Assembly: GCF_025996515.1 (NCBI RefSeq) | Contig: NZ_BLRH01000029.1 | Location: 558,001-622,000 of the forward strand | DNA: 64,000 nucleotides | From: Rhizohabitans arisaemae | Lineage (GTDB): Bacteria; Actinomycetota; Actinomycetes; Streptosporangiales; Streptosporangiaceae | Direction of reading: 5' to 3' | In this document: positions 28,417-37,363 of the stretch, one piece after another | How the letters are laid out: every line of letters begins with the position of its first letter | Position numbering within the stretch: the stretch's first letter is position 1 | Program-made: the position numbers and the translations under genes | Notes under the pieces: model-generated | The model's input: only the letters and a program-made list of their open reading frames with translations | What the model was told of the DNA's origin: nothing | Database searches by the model: none

Positions 28417-29172
28417 ATGGAGTCGGGCGGTGACCGCCTGGCCGGTCCGGTGTTCGCCGGGCTGCGGCCGGAGGCTCCGGATCGGATGGCGCGGGCGCTG
28501 GCGGACGTCGCCGGGATCAACGCCTACTTCGAGATCTCCGTCGGCGAGCCGGTCGGCCCCGGCTGGTCGCCGCTGACGACGCTCTGCACCGACGGCGCGG
28601 TCCTCGCCGCCCTGATCTCGGACATGGGGGAACGGCTCGGCACCGGCGAGACCAGGGTCGCCGCGTCCATCTGGTTTCAGGGGCTGGCCGCACGGGTGTG
28701 GTCGCCCGTGCTCGGGGCGGTTCTCGCCCACGATCTGCTGATCCGCTGCGGCCCGGCGGATCTGCACTGGCGTGCCGCGGAGTCGGGTCCCATGCCGTTG
28801 CGGCTCGCGGCCCCGCAGGGGTGGCGGTTCGACGAGACGGGCCAGGTCGCCGAACCGCTCCACCGCGTCGTGGTGACCGGGATTCTGGAACCGCTGGTGC
28901 GGGCGGTCCGGGAGATCGTCCCGATCGCGCCCGGCCTGCTGTGGGGGAACGCCGCCTCCGCGCTCGCCGGGACGCTCGGCACGCTCGCCGGCGCGCGGCC
29001 TGGGACGGCGGCCCGTGCGGTTCCGCTCGGCAGGGAGCTGCTCTCCCGGGGTGTGCTCCGGGACACGGGTGTCTTCGGGGAAGGCCCTCCTTTCGTCCGG
29101 CGGAGTTGCTGTCTCTACTACCGGGTGCCCGGCGGAGGCCTGTGCGGGGACTGTGTGCTGCTGCGCCGGTAG
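28417..29172 (+). CDS. FhuF-like siderophore-iron reductase
   Basis: A 251-residue protein ending in the hallmark [2Fe-2S] motif of FhuF: SCCLYYRVPGGGLCGDC, i.e. CC-x10-C-x2-C. FhuF proteins reduce ferric siderophores in the cytoplasm to release iron. The middle region holds the usual Trp-rich, poorly conserved helical segments. No siderophore transporter or synthetase is nearby, so it appears to stand alone. An upstream in-frame ATG would add 44 residues, but the extra peptide is Arg/Trp-rich and unlike the family; the start beginning MESGGDR is preferred. Confidence 0.87.
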   Translation: MESGGDRLAGPVFAGLRPEAPDRMARALADVAGINAYFEISVGEPVGPGWSPLTTLCTDGAVLAALISDMGERLGTGETRVAASIWFQGLAARVWSPVLGAVLAHDLLIRCGPADLHWRAAESGPMPLRLAAPQGWRFDETGQVAEPLHRVVVTGILEPLVRAVREIVPIAPGLLWGNAASALAGTLGTLAGARPGTAARAVPLGRELLSRGVLRDTGVFGEGPPFVRRSCCLYYRVPGGGLCGDCVLLRR

Positions 29173-29220
29173 GTGGCCGGGACTCCGTGCCTACCGTGCG
29201 GCCGGCTCCGGGCGGGTGGC

Positions 29221-29952
29221 TCACGCATCGCGAAGCACCCGGTAGCTGAGCTGAGGACTGATTCTGTGCAGGGCATGGAGAAGCTTGATTTTTCCGACAT
29301 GGACTTCGTCGCGGTTCTCGTCGACGGCACGGGCGATCGCCCTGGCGGCGTCCTGAGAGCTGATCTTGTTTGTGCCCCGGCCGGTGGTCATGTCGGTGTC
29401 GACCAGCGGAAGTACGACCTCGGTGACGCCGACCCCTGACCGGGCGGCCTCCTCTTGATATCGCAGGCTCCGGGTGAACGTGCGCAGGCCCGACTTGGTG
29501 GCGCAGTAGACCGCCGCCCCGCGTTTGGGGGCCAGGGCGAGACCGGAGGTGATGTTGACGATCCGGGCGCCCGGCTGTGCGCGCAGCATCGGCAGGCAGT
29601 GCGCGGTCAGCTGGAGCGGACCGGTCAGGTTGACGGCGATCTCCTCGTCGATCGCCCGGCAGGCCTGGTCCGGCAGAAGATCGCCGAGCTGGTAGACGTG
29701 CTGGATCGCGGCGTTGTTGACCAGCAGGGCGAGGTTGCCGAGTCTGGACGCGGTCTCGGCGAGCATCCGTACCTGGGAGAGGTCGCCGAGGTCGCAGGGG
29801 AGGCCGACGGCCTGGGGGTACTTGGCGGCGACCCGGTGCAGGGCCGCGGCGTCCCGGCCGCACAGCAGCAGCCGGTAGCCACGCCCGGCCAGCTCCGCCG
29901 CGAGGGCGGCGCCCACCCCCCGGGACCCGCCGGTGATCAAAGCCAACGCCAC
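29221..29952 (-). CDS. Short-chain dehydrogenase (DltE-like SDR)
   Basis: A classical SDR of 243 residues: the cofactor loop TGGSRGVGAA, the NNAA motif, a catalytic Ser in NITSG and the YCATK catalytic pair. The overall layout resembles DltE/YdfG-type oxidoreductases. The substrate is unknown. The GTG start is preceded by GAGAGGAG, and this leader lies inside one arm of the long inverted repeat shared with the divergent TetR gene, so repression by that regulator would directly block this message. Confidence 0.9.
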   Translation of the reverse strand: MALALITGGSRGVGAALAAELAGRGYRLLLCGRDAAALHRVAAKYPQAVGLPCDLGDLSQVRMLAETASRLGNLALLVNNAAIQHVYQLGDLLPDQACRAIDEEIAVNLTGPLQLTAHCLPMLRAQPGARIVNITSGLALAPKRGAAVYCATKSGLRTFTRSLRYQEEAARSGVGVTEVVLPLVDTDMTTGRGTNKISSQDAARAIARAVDENRDEVHVGKIKLLHALHRISPQLSYRVLRDA

Positions 29953-29961
29953 GTCGTTCTC

Positions 29962-30012
29962 CTCTCATCGAGATACGTTACGTCTGTCCAATGTAACGTA
30001 TCTCGATGAGAG
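29962..30012. promoter_or_regulatory. 51-base operator with perfect 20-base arms
   Basis: Two perfectly complementary 20-base arms (left 29962-29981, right 29993-30012; inner part GAGATACGTTAC/GTAACGTATCTC) flank an 11-base spacer. It occupies most of the gap between the divergent SDR and TetR genes, which start at 29952 and 30023. Ordinary TetR operators have 6-10-base half sites, so this is exceptionally long. It could bind two dimers or form a cruciform. Confidence 0.85.
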
Positions 30013-30022
30013 AATCATCGGC

Positions 30023-30634
30023 ATGGACGACATCCGACGGTCACGCGGCGGCCGGCCCCGGGACGAGGGCGCCTCGCAGCGCATCCTGACGGCCACCCTT
30101 GAGGTCGTCGCGGAGTACGGGCTCGCCAAGACCACCGTCGAGGCCGTCGCACGCCGTGCCGGGGTGGGCCGTCCCACGGTTTACCGGCGGTGGCCGGAGC
30201 TCGGCCCACTCGTCTCAGACGCGGTAAGCATGGCCTTCGCCCAGGTCGGGGCCGGTGTCCGGGAGTCCGACGACGTCGCCGACGTGCTGGAGACCCTGCT
30301 GCGCGACAAGCTGACCGTGCTGACCACCACGGTCGCCGGTGATCTGATCAAGCAGCTCGCGCCGTACTTCGCCGCCCGGGACGCCCTGGGGACGGCCCTG
30401 TCGCAGGCGCAGCGGCACCAGCGGGAATCCTTGACGCCGACGCTGCGACGGGCCCAGCAGGAGGGGCGGCTGATCCTCCCGAGCGTCCCGCTGGCCGCGG
30501 AATCGGTGCTCGGCATCATCTATCTGCGGCTGCTGACCGGCGATCCCGAACTCCACCCCGACCAGGCACCCGAGTTGGTCGCGATCACCGTACGCCCGCG
30601 TGACGGGGAATATGTCGAGCCGAATTTCGAGTAA
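30023..30634 (+). CDS. TetR family transcriptional regulator
   Basis: A 203-residue TetR repressor. The N-terminal HTH is canonical: ILTATLEVVAEYGLAKTTVEAVARRAGVGRPTVYRRW (given here only to name its Tyr-Arg-Arg-Trp recognition helix end). The C-terminal ligand domain belongs to the TetR_C type common with this HTH. It is divergent from the SDR gene and the long palindrome ends 10 bases before its ATG, so it most likely represses itself and the SDR. The SDR substrate or product is a natural candidate for inducer. Confidence 0.92.
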   Translation: MDDIRRSRGGRPRDEGASQRILTATLEVVAEYGLAKTTVEAVARRAGVGRPTVYRRWPELGPLVSDAVSMAFAQVGAGVRESDDVADVLETLLRDKLTVLTTTVAGDLIKQLAPYFAARDALGTALSQAQRHQRESLTPTLRRAQQEGRLILPSVPLAAESVLGIIYLRLLTGDPELHPDQAPELVAITVRPRDGEYVEPNFE

Positions 30635-30978
30635 GGAACCTGCGCGTAAATCAGGGCGAAACGGGTTTTTGTGGGGACCGGCTATTCCTCTGAGCCTCGC
30701 GAGTGCTGGTCGACTTGGTGCCTCCGGCATCCTGGTCAAGAGGGGACGAGCCGCAGAAACCCGTGGCGTCGGCATGGGTCGATTGGGGTCCACTGTTGTT
30801 TGGGCCACTGGAGAGCCCAATGTATTTTATTGGGGTTAGATATCAGGAGAGGTAGGGTAAACCAGGCGAATCGACTTGCCAGACAACTTTCCGATTAGGA
30901 TTATGTATATCCGGGCCTGATCGGGCGGGGGGCCGGTTTCGCTCATTCTGCTGGTCTTTAGGATTCGTCGAACAGGTA
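30635..30978. other. Intergenic region before the VWA/SBP operon
   Basis: About 340 bases with no convincing gene and clearly lower GC than the surroundings. A short hairpin (TTGGGC/GCCCAA, 30800-30820) followed by an AT-rich run including ATTTTATT could end the TetR message. The promoter of the downstream operon must lie here, but no clear -35/-10 pair was identified. Confidence 0.4.
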
Positions 30979-33003
30979 GTGGACTTCATGACCGGTCCGG
31001 CGCAACCCCCAACCGACGACGGCTCGCGATCATCCACCGAGGACCCCCCTAAGGACATCTGGGTGGAGATCAAGAAATATATGATCTTCACTCTAATCGG
31101 CGGAACCGGTACGTACCTTGCCACGGCGCTGGCGAACATCAGTGATGATTTGGGGCCCGTCACCACGGTGCTGATCTGTGCGGGGGTCGGGCTCGCGCTG
31201 GGCGCGTTTCTCACCTTCGGACGTGTGGCCGCATTCCTGGGTAAGCGACTGAAGTCGCTACGGCTGTCTCTCAAGGATCTACGTGACAAGGTCCTGCCTC
31301 AGCTGGGCGGGCTCGGGCAGCGGCTTGCCGCCGGGCTTCTTGGCGCGCTGCTAGGCGCCTCGATCATTGTGGTCCCGTGGGGGGTGATCAAGGTCGGCGG
31401 CCTGGTTGGAGCCGGATTGTCTGCTCCGGCCTGTTCCCGGCCGCTGGTACTGCGGTTGATAACCGCCCCGGAGAACGTGAGGGTGCTACGGGAGAGCGTC
31501 GCGCGGTTCGCCAGGACCAGGCTTGTGGACGGGTGTGCCCCGTACGCCATCACGGTGGGGATCGCTCCGTCGATCGGTGAGCTGCAGTACGCCTTCGGCA
31601 ACAACTGGTATCGCAACGACGTGAATCAGGAGCGGAAGAAGCCGTTTCGCCGTCTTTTCGGCCCGCGGCCCGACGCCTGGATCGCCACCAGCACCGGTGA
31701 GGCCCGGCTCGCCGGCGTGCAGCTGGTGACCCAGGAGTCGGCCGTACTCCGCATCGGCCCGTCGGTCGCCTCGGACCGCTTGGTGATCGGAATGCTCGGC
31801 GGATCCGCGGAGACCGTCAAATCGCGACTGGGAAGGACGCCGGCGAAGGGATACCCCCTCGCCAAACTCTGGCGGATGATCTCGACCGACCTCAAGATGT
31901 CGGTGAACTATCCGCAGCCGGAGCTGTCCACCGCCGGCCTGGTCGCGATCTCCGACCTGCTCGGGCACAAAGGTGTGGTGGATCCGGAACAGCGGGGGGT
32001 CGTCGCGGAGAGCGTCAGCTCGCTGCTCTGCGACTTCATGCTGATGAACACGCCGAAAAGCAGGGGTGCGGCGGAGAGCCTCGCCTTGGTGATCCCGCAC
32101 CACAGTTTGACGGACTACAACGAAGGAAGATACGACGACGACCGGTGCATGGGGGGAAGACCCACCGGAGAGGACAGGCTGGGTGAGCTTATCTCGCCTG
32201 ATCTGTCCACATTGGACTATCCGTTCGTCACCGTCGACTGGCCGGGTGAGACCAGCGCGGAACGCACGACCGGCCTCAACCTGCTCCGAGACTGGCTGGT
32301 CGAGAATCCGCTCTTCGACACACATGTTCCGGGGCAGTCGGAGTTCGAGCAGGCCGTGCGGGACTCCGGGGTCCTGGCCGAGGCAAGGTACCAATTCTCG
32401 CTGCTCATCCCCAGAATCGATGCTGAGATCGTGCTCGATGTCTCGGGGTCGATGGCCACGAAACCACGCTCGTTGTTGATCAAGCTGCGGGAGGCCCTCC
32501 CCGGTGTCACGCAGGTAATCACGCCACGGGACGATCTCCGGCTGAGCGCGTTCAATCGTCCGACGGAAAACTCGGCGACCCAGGTATGGCGCCTTCGGAC
32601 GACCCCGGCCAATCGCTCCGAATTCGACGACCTCATCAACCGCGTCGGAAACGTGATCGCGGGTGGCTTCGACGCCCCGATCTCCGATGCGATCAAGGGC
32701 GTGGACCGGCGTAATCCGAGGTCGGGCCGGGCTCTGATCGTCGTGACCGACGGAGGACCCTTCGACAAGGAACAGGACAGGATGAAGAGCGTCGGCCAGA
32801 CGCTCCGGCAAGCCGAGAAGGTCACGGACCTCTACGTCCTTGCCCTGGGGTACGACGGCTGTCGCCGTTCCTCTCCGGTAGGCGGCAAATACCGCACCTG
32901 CCTTACGGGAGGTGCCGAGTCTTCGGAGATCTCCGAAGCGCTTAGGCGGCTGATCGCCGAGATCCGAACGGTGAACCGGGATCGTCAGGATGGGCGGAGA
33001 TGA
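30979..33003 (+). CDS. Membrane protein with solute-binding-like and C-terminal VWA domains
   Basis: A 674-residue protein. Three or four hydrophobic segments lie in residues 30-155. A large extracytoplasmic region (about 160-480) resembles type II periplasmic solute-binding proteins, including PDAWIATSTGEARL, the kind of segment where these proteins position substrate. A von Willebrand A domain closes the protein (about 480-665), with an intact metal site: DVSGS and VVTDGG. The stop overlaps the ATG of the next gene (ATGA), so both are one operon. No ABC permease or ATPase is near, so transport is doubtful. Start is this GTG or the ATG three codons later. Function unknown. Confidence 0.82.
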   Translation: MDFMTGPAQPPTDDGSRSSTEDPPKDIWVEIKKYMIFTLIGGTGTYLATALANISDDLGPVTTVLICAGVGLALGAFLTFGRVAAFLGKRLKSLRLSLKDLRDKVLPQLGGLGQRLAAGLLGALLGASIIVVPWGVIKVGGLVGAGLSAPACSRPLVLRLITAPENVRVLRESVARFARTRLVDGCAPYAITVGIAPSIGELQYAFGNNWYRNDVNQERKKPFRRLFGPRPDAWIATSTGEARLAGVQLVTQESAVLRIGPSVASDRLVIGMLGGSAETVKSRLGRTPAKGYPLAKLWRMISTDLKMSVNYPQPELSTAGLVAISDLLGHKGVVDPEQRGVVAESVSSLLCDFMLMNTPKSRGAAESLALVIPHHSLTDYNEGRYDDDRCMGGRPTGEDRLGELISPDLSTLDYPFVTVDWPGETSAERTTGLNLLRDWLVENPLFDTHVPGQSEFEQAVRDSGVLAEARYQFSLLIPRIDAEIVLDVSGSMATKPRSLLIKLREALPGVTQVITPRDDLRLSAFNRPTENSATQVWRLRTTPANRSEFDDLINRVGNVIAGGFDAPISDAIKGVDRRNPRSGRALIVVTDGGPFDKEQDRMKSVGQTLRQAEKVTDLYVLALGYDGCRRSSPVGGKYRTCLTGGAESSEISEALRRLIAEIRTVNRDRQDGRR

Positions 33004-34484
33004 GTGCGGTGGAAACAGGCCGAGGAGAACCCCCGCCACCCGGCTTCAGCCCGCGCCGCTGGGGTGGTGCCGGGTTCGTGATCGGGCTCGTCCTCGCCGG
33101 CGTACTCCTCATCACCCTGGGAAGGGGCGCCGCGCCGCCAAGTCCTTCCGGTACCCGGTGCGACGGTGGGGAGAACGTGCTCACCGTGGCGACGGGTGAC
33201 GACATCAGTGAGGGAAGCTACCGGCGCGATCTCGTCGAGGAGTGGAACAAGACCCGATCCACCAAGGTCGTGCTGGTGGAGATAGCCGCCCCCACCGATG
33301 AGGAACGGGTCGAGACGGTGGGGCGCGCTCAGCTGATGAGCTGCACCTACGACATCTTCTCGGTGGACGTCGCCTGGGTGGCGGAGTTCGCGAGAAACGG
33401 TTACATCATCCCGAACCCGCTCGATCCCGAGCGGGCGGCGCTCTTCGTGGACAACGTCCTGGAAGCCGGCAAGGTGGATGGCGTTCAGTACGCGATACCG
33501 CACGTCACCGACGTTCCGTTGCTCTACTATCGCCGGGGCTTGCCGGTTCCCACCACCAGGGAGCAGCTCTGGGACTACGCCGGGAGGTACGGCGGATACG
33601 CCGTACAGCTCGGCGACTTCGAGGGCGGGACGGTCAACCTCATCGAAGCAGTGCGGTCTTTCGGCGGGAGAATCACCGACGGCGACCGGGTCGTGCTCGA
33701 TGAATCCGACCTCGGAGAACTCATGCGGAAGGCCTTCGCGACCTGGAAATCCGGACTGAACAGTGTGCTGACCCCCGGAGCCTACGAATACTCCAAAGCC
33801 GAGACCTTCGACACTTTCCGGGAAGGGCTGCGGAACGAATCCGCCGGCTATATGCGCAACTGGCCGTACGCCTATCACCGGCTCGGCGCGGACCACTCGA
33901 TGTATGACGCCAAAGGCGAAATGCTGTTCGACGTGGCGCCGCTCCCGGGGGTGGGGATACTCGGTGGCTTCAACCTGGCGATCTCGGCGACCTCGGACAA
34001 CCCTCAGCAGGCCCGGGAGTTCATCGACTATCTGACCGGTCACGACGCCCAGATGAAACTGTTCGCGTGCAGTGGATATCCACCCGTCCTCAAGTCGGTG
34101 TACGAGGAGTACCGCACGGACAAGGATGGGCGGACCTGCAAGACTTTGATCGGCGCCCCGACGGGCAATCTGGATGGTTCGGCGAAGAAGAGCGACGAGA
34201 ACGACGTCGAAATCACCGGGAAGATGCTCAAGCATCTGGCGGGGATACTGCAGCGGTCACTGGTCAAGGCGGAGACCCGGCCGAAGTACGAGTACTACGC
34301 GATGTTCAGTGCGGTGTTCCGGTCCTGCGCACGAGCGGTGGTGACCGGGAACCTCGCCGCCGAGGCGCTGGACGTCGGGCGATTCGCCGACGCGTTGCGG
34401 GACGCGCGGGAGGGCAGATGGCCGGAGGCCCCGCTGGCCTCCTTGGCGCACTGCTCCAAGCCGGTGGCCAGGCTGGGTCCGTGA
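33000..34484 (+). CDS. Membrane-anchored extracellular solute-binding protein, family 1-like
   Basis: A 494-residue protein with a single N-terminal hydrophobic segment (FVIGLVLAGVLLITLG) and no lipobox Cys beside it, so it is probably an uncleaved anchor rather than a lipoprotein. The rest follows the sugar-type (MalE/UgpB) solute-binding fold: YDIFSVDVAWVAEFARNG, the hinge segment IPHVTDVPLLYYRR, and a C-lobe containing LGGFNLAIS. The last 100 residues extend beyond typical members, with several Cys. It is translationally coupled to the VWA/solute-binding gene. With no transporter genes in the operon, it may act as a ligand sensor or scaffold. Confidence 0.83.
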   Translation: MSAVETGRGEPPPPGFSPRRWGGAGFVIGLVLAGVLLITLGRGAAPPSPSGTRCDGGENVLTVATGDDISEGSYRRDLVEEWNKTRSTKVVLVEIAAPTDEERVETVGRAQLMSCTYDIFSVDVAWVAEFARNGYIIPNPLDPERAALFVDNVLEAGKVDGVQYAIPHVTDVPLLYYRRGLPVPTTREQLWDYAGRYGGYAVQLGDFEGGTVNLIEAVRSFGGRITDGDRVVLDESDLGELMRKAFATWKSGLNSVLTPGAYEYSKAETFDTFREGLRNESAGYMRNWPYAYHRLGADHSMYDAKGEMLFDVAPLPGVGILGGFNLAISATSDNPQQAREFIDYLTGHDAQMKLFACSGYPPVLKSVYEEYRTDKDGRTCKTLIGAPTGNLDGSAKKSDENDVEITGKMLKHLAGILQRSLVKAETRPKYEYYAMFSAVFRSCARAVVTGNLAAEALDVGRFADALRDAREGRWPEAPLASLAHCSKPVARLGP

Positions 34485-34586
34485 CATCTCCTCGACGGCG
34501 CGCGGGCGGGGCAAACGGCGCGGAACCGCGACGCCACCCGTCCGCTCTCTACTCATGACCTGGTGGGGACGCGTAGGCTCACAGCC

Positions 34587-35741
34587 GTGGACATGGATCT
34601 GGATCTGGTGTGCGGGCTGGCCGGTAGGGACGCGAAGGACTTGACCCGGCGTGACGTGGCCAAGGCCCTGCTCTGTGTGCCTTCGGGGCGGGCGCTGGTC
34701 GCCGTGCCGACGCTGCGCCGTGAGCTGCTGGCGGTCGGCAATCCGCTTTCCGCGGCGTTCTGGGATTCGACGCGGACGATTCTGGCGGGGATCGAGTCCG
34801 GGGTGGCGACGGTCGGCGAGGTGCATCGCTGGCTGGAGGCGACCGGGACGGAGCCGATCACCCTCGTCGGCATGTTCGTCTGGCCGGACGAGGGGGAGCG
34901 CGGCCCGGTGGCCACCGAGTTCCACGCGCTGCTCGTGGAGCACCTGGAAGGTCTGGTCCGCGACGGGGTGGTCGATCCGGACCGGCTGGCCGTCGACGAT
35001 CCGGTGGCCAAGCACGAGTATTTCCGGCTGCAGGACGAGTGGCTGCAGAATCCGCTGCCCGACGGCCGGGTGCCCGCGCACAAGGTGATGGACGAGCAGG
35101 ACGAGGAGCTGCTGGCCGCCTACGACGAGGAGGAGTCCTTCGCCCTCGCCGAATTGCGGCGGATCCTCGCCGAGCTGCCCGGACGGCTGTGTCCCCGGCA
35201 GGAGCTGGACGCCGCGGCGGTACGGCTGCGCGCGCTCTTCCTGCAGGACGTCTATCCGAGCCGGGTCCTGCTCGCGGCGGCGGGGCTGACCGCCGACGAG
35301 CTCCCGGAGGACAACGAGGCATTCTGGCTCGCGCTGGTGAGCGGTTTGATCTCTCCGATCGACGACATCCCCGAGGACGAGGACACCTTGCTGGAGTTCG
35401 TCGACCTTGAGGGGGAGCTGAGTCTCGACGATCAGGCCATGGCGACGCTCTGCTCGATCCAGCACGCCAACTGGCTGGGCGCGGTGGCGGCACTGACCCG
35501 GAACGGGCCGGGCACCCCCGCCTCCCCGGCCGAGATCGCCCGCATGATCGGCGAGTCGGAGGACATCGAGGGCTTCTACGAGGGGGTGGAGGACGAGGCG
35601 GCCGAGGCCGATCTCTTCACCGATGTGGTCTTCCTCTGGGAGGTCCTCGGCGTGGTCGACCGGTCGGAGCGGCTCACCCCGCTCGGCTGGTGGGGCCTGC
35701 CGGAGGCGGCTCAGCGGGCATGGACCGGCGGCGAGCTGTAG
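34587..35741 (+). CDS. Uncharacterised acidic cytoplasmic protein
   Basis: A 384-residue, strongly acidic protein with no signal peptide or membrane segment. Helical regions dominate; conspicuous stretches are DEQDEELLAAYDEEE (middle) and EDNEAFWLALVSG. No domain is recognised, though the style is typical of lineage-conserved actinobacterial unknowns. The GTG beginning MDMDLDL was chosen because TAGGCT ends seven bases before it, a leaderless-promoter signature, and the few extra upstream codons would overlap that element. It is convergent with the GNAT gene. Confidence 0.82.
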   Translation: MDMDLDLVCGLAGRDAKDLTRRDVAKALLCVPSGRALVAVPTLRRELLAVGNPLSAAFWDSTRTILAGIESGVATVGEVHRWLEATGTEPITLVGMFVWPDEGERGPVATEFHALLVEHLEGLVRDGVVDPDRLAVDDPVAKHEYFRLQDEWLQNPLPDGRVPAHKVMDEQDEELLAAYDEEESFALAELRRILAELPGRLCPRQELDAAAVRLRALFLQDVYPSRVLLAAAGLTADELPEDNEAFWLALVSGLISPIDDIPEDEDTLLEFVDLEGELSLDDQAMATLCSIQHANWLGAVAALTRNGPGTPASPAEIARMIGESEDIEGFYEGVEDEAAEADLFTDVVFLWEVLGVVDRSERLTPLGWWGLPEAAQRAWTGGEL

Positions 35742-35772
35742 GCGGTCGCCGGGTTTCCCGGTTCCGCGGGGT

Positions 35773-36051
35773 TCAGGCGACCAGGTCCTGGTATTCGGGG
35801 TTCCGCCGGATGTAGTCGGCGATGAACGGGCAGAGCGGGGTGACCTTCAGTTCGGACCGCCGGATGTCGTCCAGGGCCGCTCGGGCGAGCCGGCTGCCCA
35901 GCCCTTTGCCTTCGAACTCCGGGTCGATCTCGGTGTGGGGGATCACCACCCGGCCCGGCCGGAGGCGGTAGTTCGCGAAACCGGCGAGCCGTCCTTCGAC
36001 CCAGATCTCGTATCGGGTGTCGGACTCGTTCTTGACGACGTCACTGGTCAT
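35773..36051 (-). CDS. Small GNAT-like N-acetyltransferase (YidJ/COG2388 type)
   Basis: A 92-residue single-domain protein. It shows the short GNAT plan of this family: YEIWVEGRLAGFANYR, then the motif EIDPEFEGKGLGSRLARAAL where the GKGLGS loop binds acetyl-CoA pyrophosphate, and the near-C-terminal CPFIADYIRRNPEY. Substrate is unknown; relatives are thought to acetylate small molecules or protein N-termini. The ATG beginning MTSDVV begins two bases after the stop of the small membrane-protein gene, so the two are cotranscribed. Confidence 0.88.
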   Translation of the reverse strand: MTSDVVKNESDTRYEIWVEGRLAGFANYRLRPGRVVIPHTEIDPEFEGKGLGSRLARAALDDIRRSELKVTPLCPFIADYIRRNPEYQDLVA

Positions 36052-36053
36052 GG

Positions 36054-36266
36054 TCAGGTCGTCTGCTTGGGGGAGGCGGCCGGGTGGTCCTCCCGGTCGT
36101 CGCCGTCCTCGTCCTTGTGCGGGACCTCGATCTTGGAGATCTGCTTGTTCATCGACTTGATGAGGAAGACCAGCGCCAAGGCGAGGGCGGCCACGATGAG
36201 AAAGGCCACGATCCCGGGCTCGACACGGCCCTCCGTCGTCACCAGCTGTACTGCTAAGACTCTCAC
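36054..36266 (-). CDS. Small single-pass membrane protein (Rv1083-like)
   Basis: A 70-residue protein with one transmembrane helix (IVAFLIVAALALALVFLI, about 19-36), a basic patch, and a charged cytoplasmic tail rich in Asp/Glu/Lys. Its place next to mca matches Rv1083 in Mycobacterium tuberculosis, also a small membrane protein. GTG start with GGGAG about nine bases upstream. Function unknown. The GNAT gene follows immediately. Confidence 0.8.
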   Translation of the reverse strand: MRVLAVQLVTTEGRVEPGIVAFLIVAALALALVFLIKSMNKQISKIEVPHKDEDGDDREDHPAASPKQTT

Positions 36267-36378
36267 TTGTCCATTCTCCCATGTGGGGTGGCCGCCCCCT
36301 TGAGCGCGTCCGGCCCGGCGGCCACCGCCCGCGCGACGGCGGTCGGGCAGGCGAGCGGAGGCCGTACCGGGTGCGGGA

Positions 36379-37257
36379 TCAGGTGGTGCAGGCGTGCTCC
36401 CTGATCCCGGCGAACAGGTCGTCCTCGGGGCCTTCCACGTCGACGAGGGACCTGGCCAGGTGGTAGTCCTCGGTCGGCCAGACCTCCTCCTGGATCTCGC
36501 GCGGGCAGACGAACCAGAAACCGTCCGGGTCCACCTGGGTGGCGTGGGCGAGGAGCGCCTGGTCCCGGGTCGCGAAGAACTCGGCGCACGGCACCCGGGT
36601 GGTCACCGCCCACTTCTCCGGCCGGTCCTCCCACCGGGAGATCCAGTCGCCGTAGGGGGAGCCGATCTCCGACGCCGTCATCGCCTCGTGCAGGGCCTCG
36701 AAACGGGCCTTGGTGAAGGAGAGGTGGTAGTAGAGCTTGAGCGGCTGCCACGGCTGGCCGGTCCCGTGATAGCGGTCCGGGTCGCCCGCGGCGTCGAACG
36801 CCTCGACCGAGACGCGGTTGGTCATGATGTGGTCGGGGTGCGGGTAGCCGCCGTCTTCGTCGTAGGTGAGGATCACATGGGGCCGGAACTCCCGTACGGC
36901 CTGGACGAGGGGAGCGGAGGCCGTCTCCAGGTCCTGCAACGCGAAGCAACCTTCGGGCAGCGGGGGCAGCGGATCGCCCTCGGGCAGCCCCGAGTCCACA
37001 AAGCCGAGAAACCTCTGCTGCACGCCAAGGATCTCGCGCGCGCGTTCCATCTCCTGGCGGCGCACCTCGGTGATGTTGGCGACGATCTCCGGTCTGTCCA
37101 TCTTCGGGTTGAGCACGGAGCCGCGTTCACCTCCGGTGAGGGTACAGACCAGCACCTCCACGCCCTCGGACACGTATCGAGCCATGGTCGCCGCGCCCTT
37201 GCTCGACTCGTCGTCGGGGTGGGCGTGGACGGCCATCAACCTCAATGGTTCGCTCAC
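36379..37257 (-). CDS. mca: Mycothiol S-conjugate amidase
   Basis: A 292-residue LmbE-family zinc amidase that cleaves mycothiol conjugates of electrophiles, releasing mercapturic acids for export and recycling the sugar. Zinc-binding residues are H13, D16 (HAHPDDE) and the second His of YPHPDH. K20 directly after the motif (ESSKGAA) and the longer length favour Mca over the deacetylase MshB. GTG start with GAGGAGA upstream. It is divergent from the DUF4307-greA pair, the same layout as Rv1082-Rv1081c-greA. Its presence shows the organism makes mycothiol. Confidence 0.94.
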   Translation of the reverse strand: MSEPLRLMAVHAHPDDESSKGAATMARYVSEGVEVLVCTLTGGERGSVLNPKMDRPEIVANITEVRRQEMERAREILGVQQRFLGFVDSGLPEGDPLPPLPEGCFALQDLETASAPLVQAVREFRPHVILTYDEDGGYPHPDHIMTNRVSVEAFDAAGDPDRYHGTGQPWQPLKLYYHLSFTKARFEALHEAMTASEIGSPYGDWISRWEDRPEKWAVTTRVPCAEFFATRDQALLAHATQVDPDGFWFVCPREIQEEVWPTEDYHLARSLVDVEGPEDDLFAGIREHACTT

Positions 37258-37363
37258 GGTCAGCCGTCTCCTCAAGTGGTTTGTCAGGGCCCTGGGCGGA
37301 CCGCCCGCCGGGCAAGAGACAATTGTTTCGGACAACGTCGAAGACATGCAGGGAGATTCCACG

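Noticed and set aside
31486-33039. 517-codon minus-strand frame
   Set aside because: Antisense to the VWA/solute-binding gene, which has a clear metal-site motif and membrane helices.
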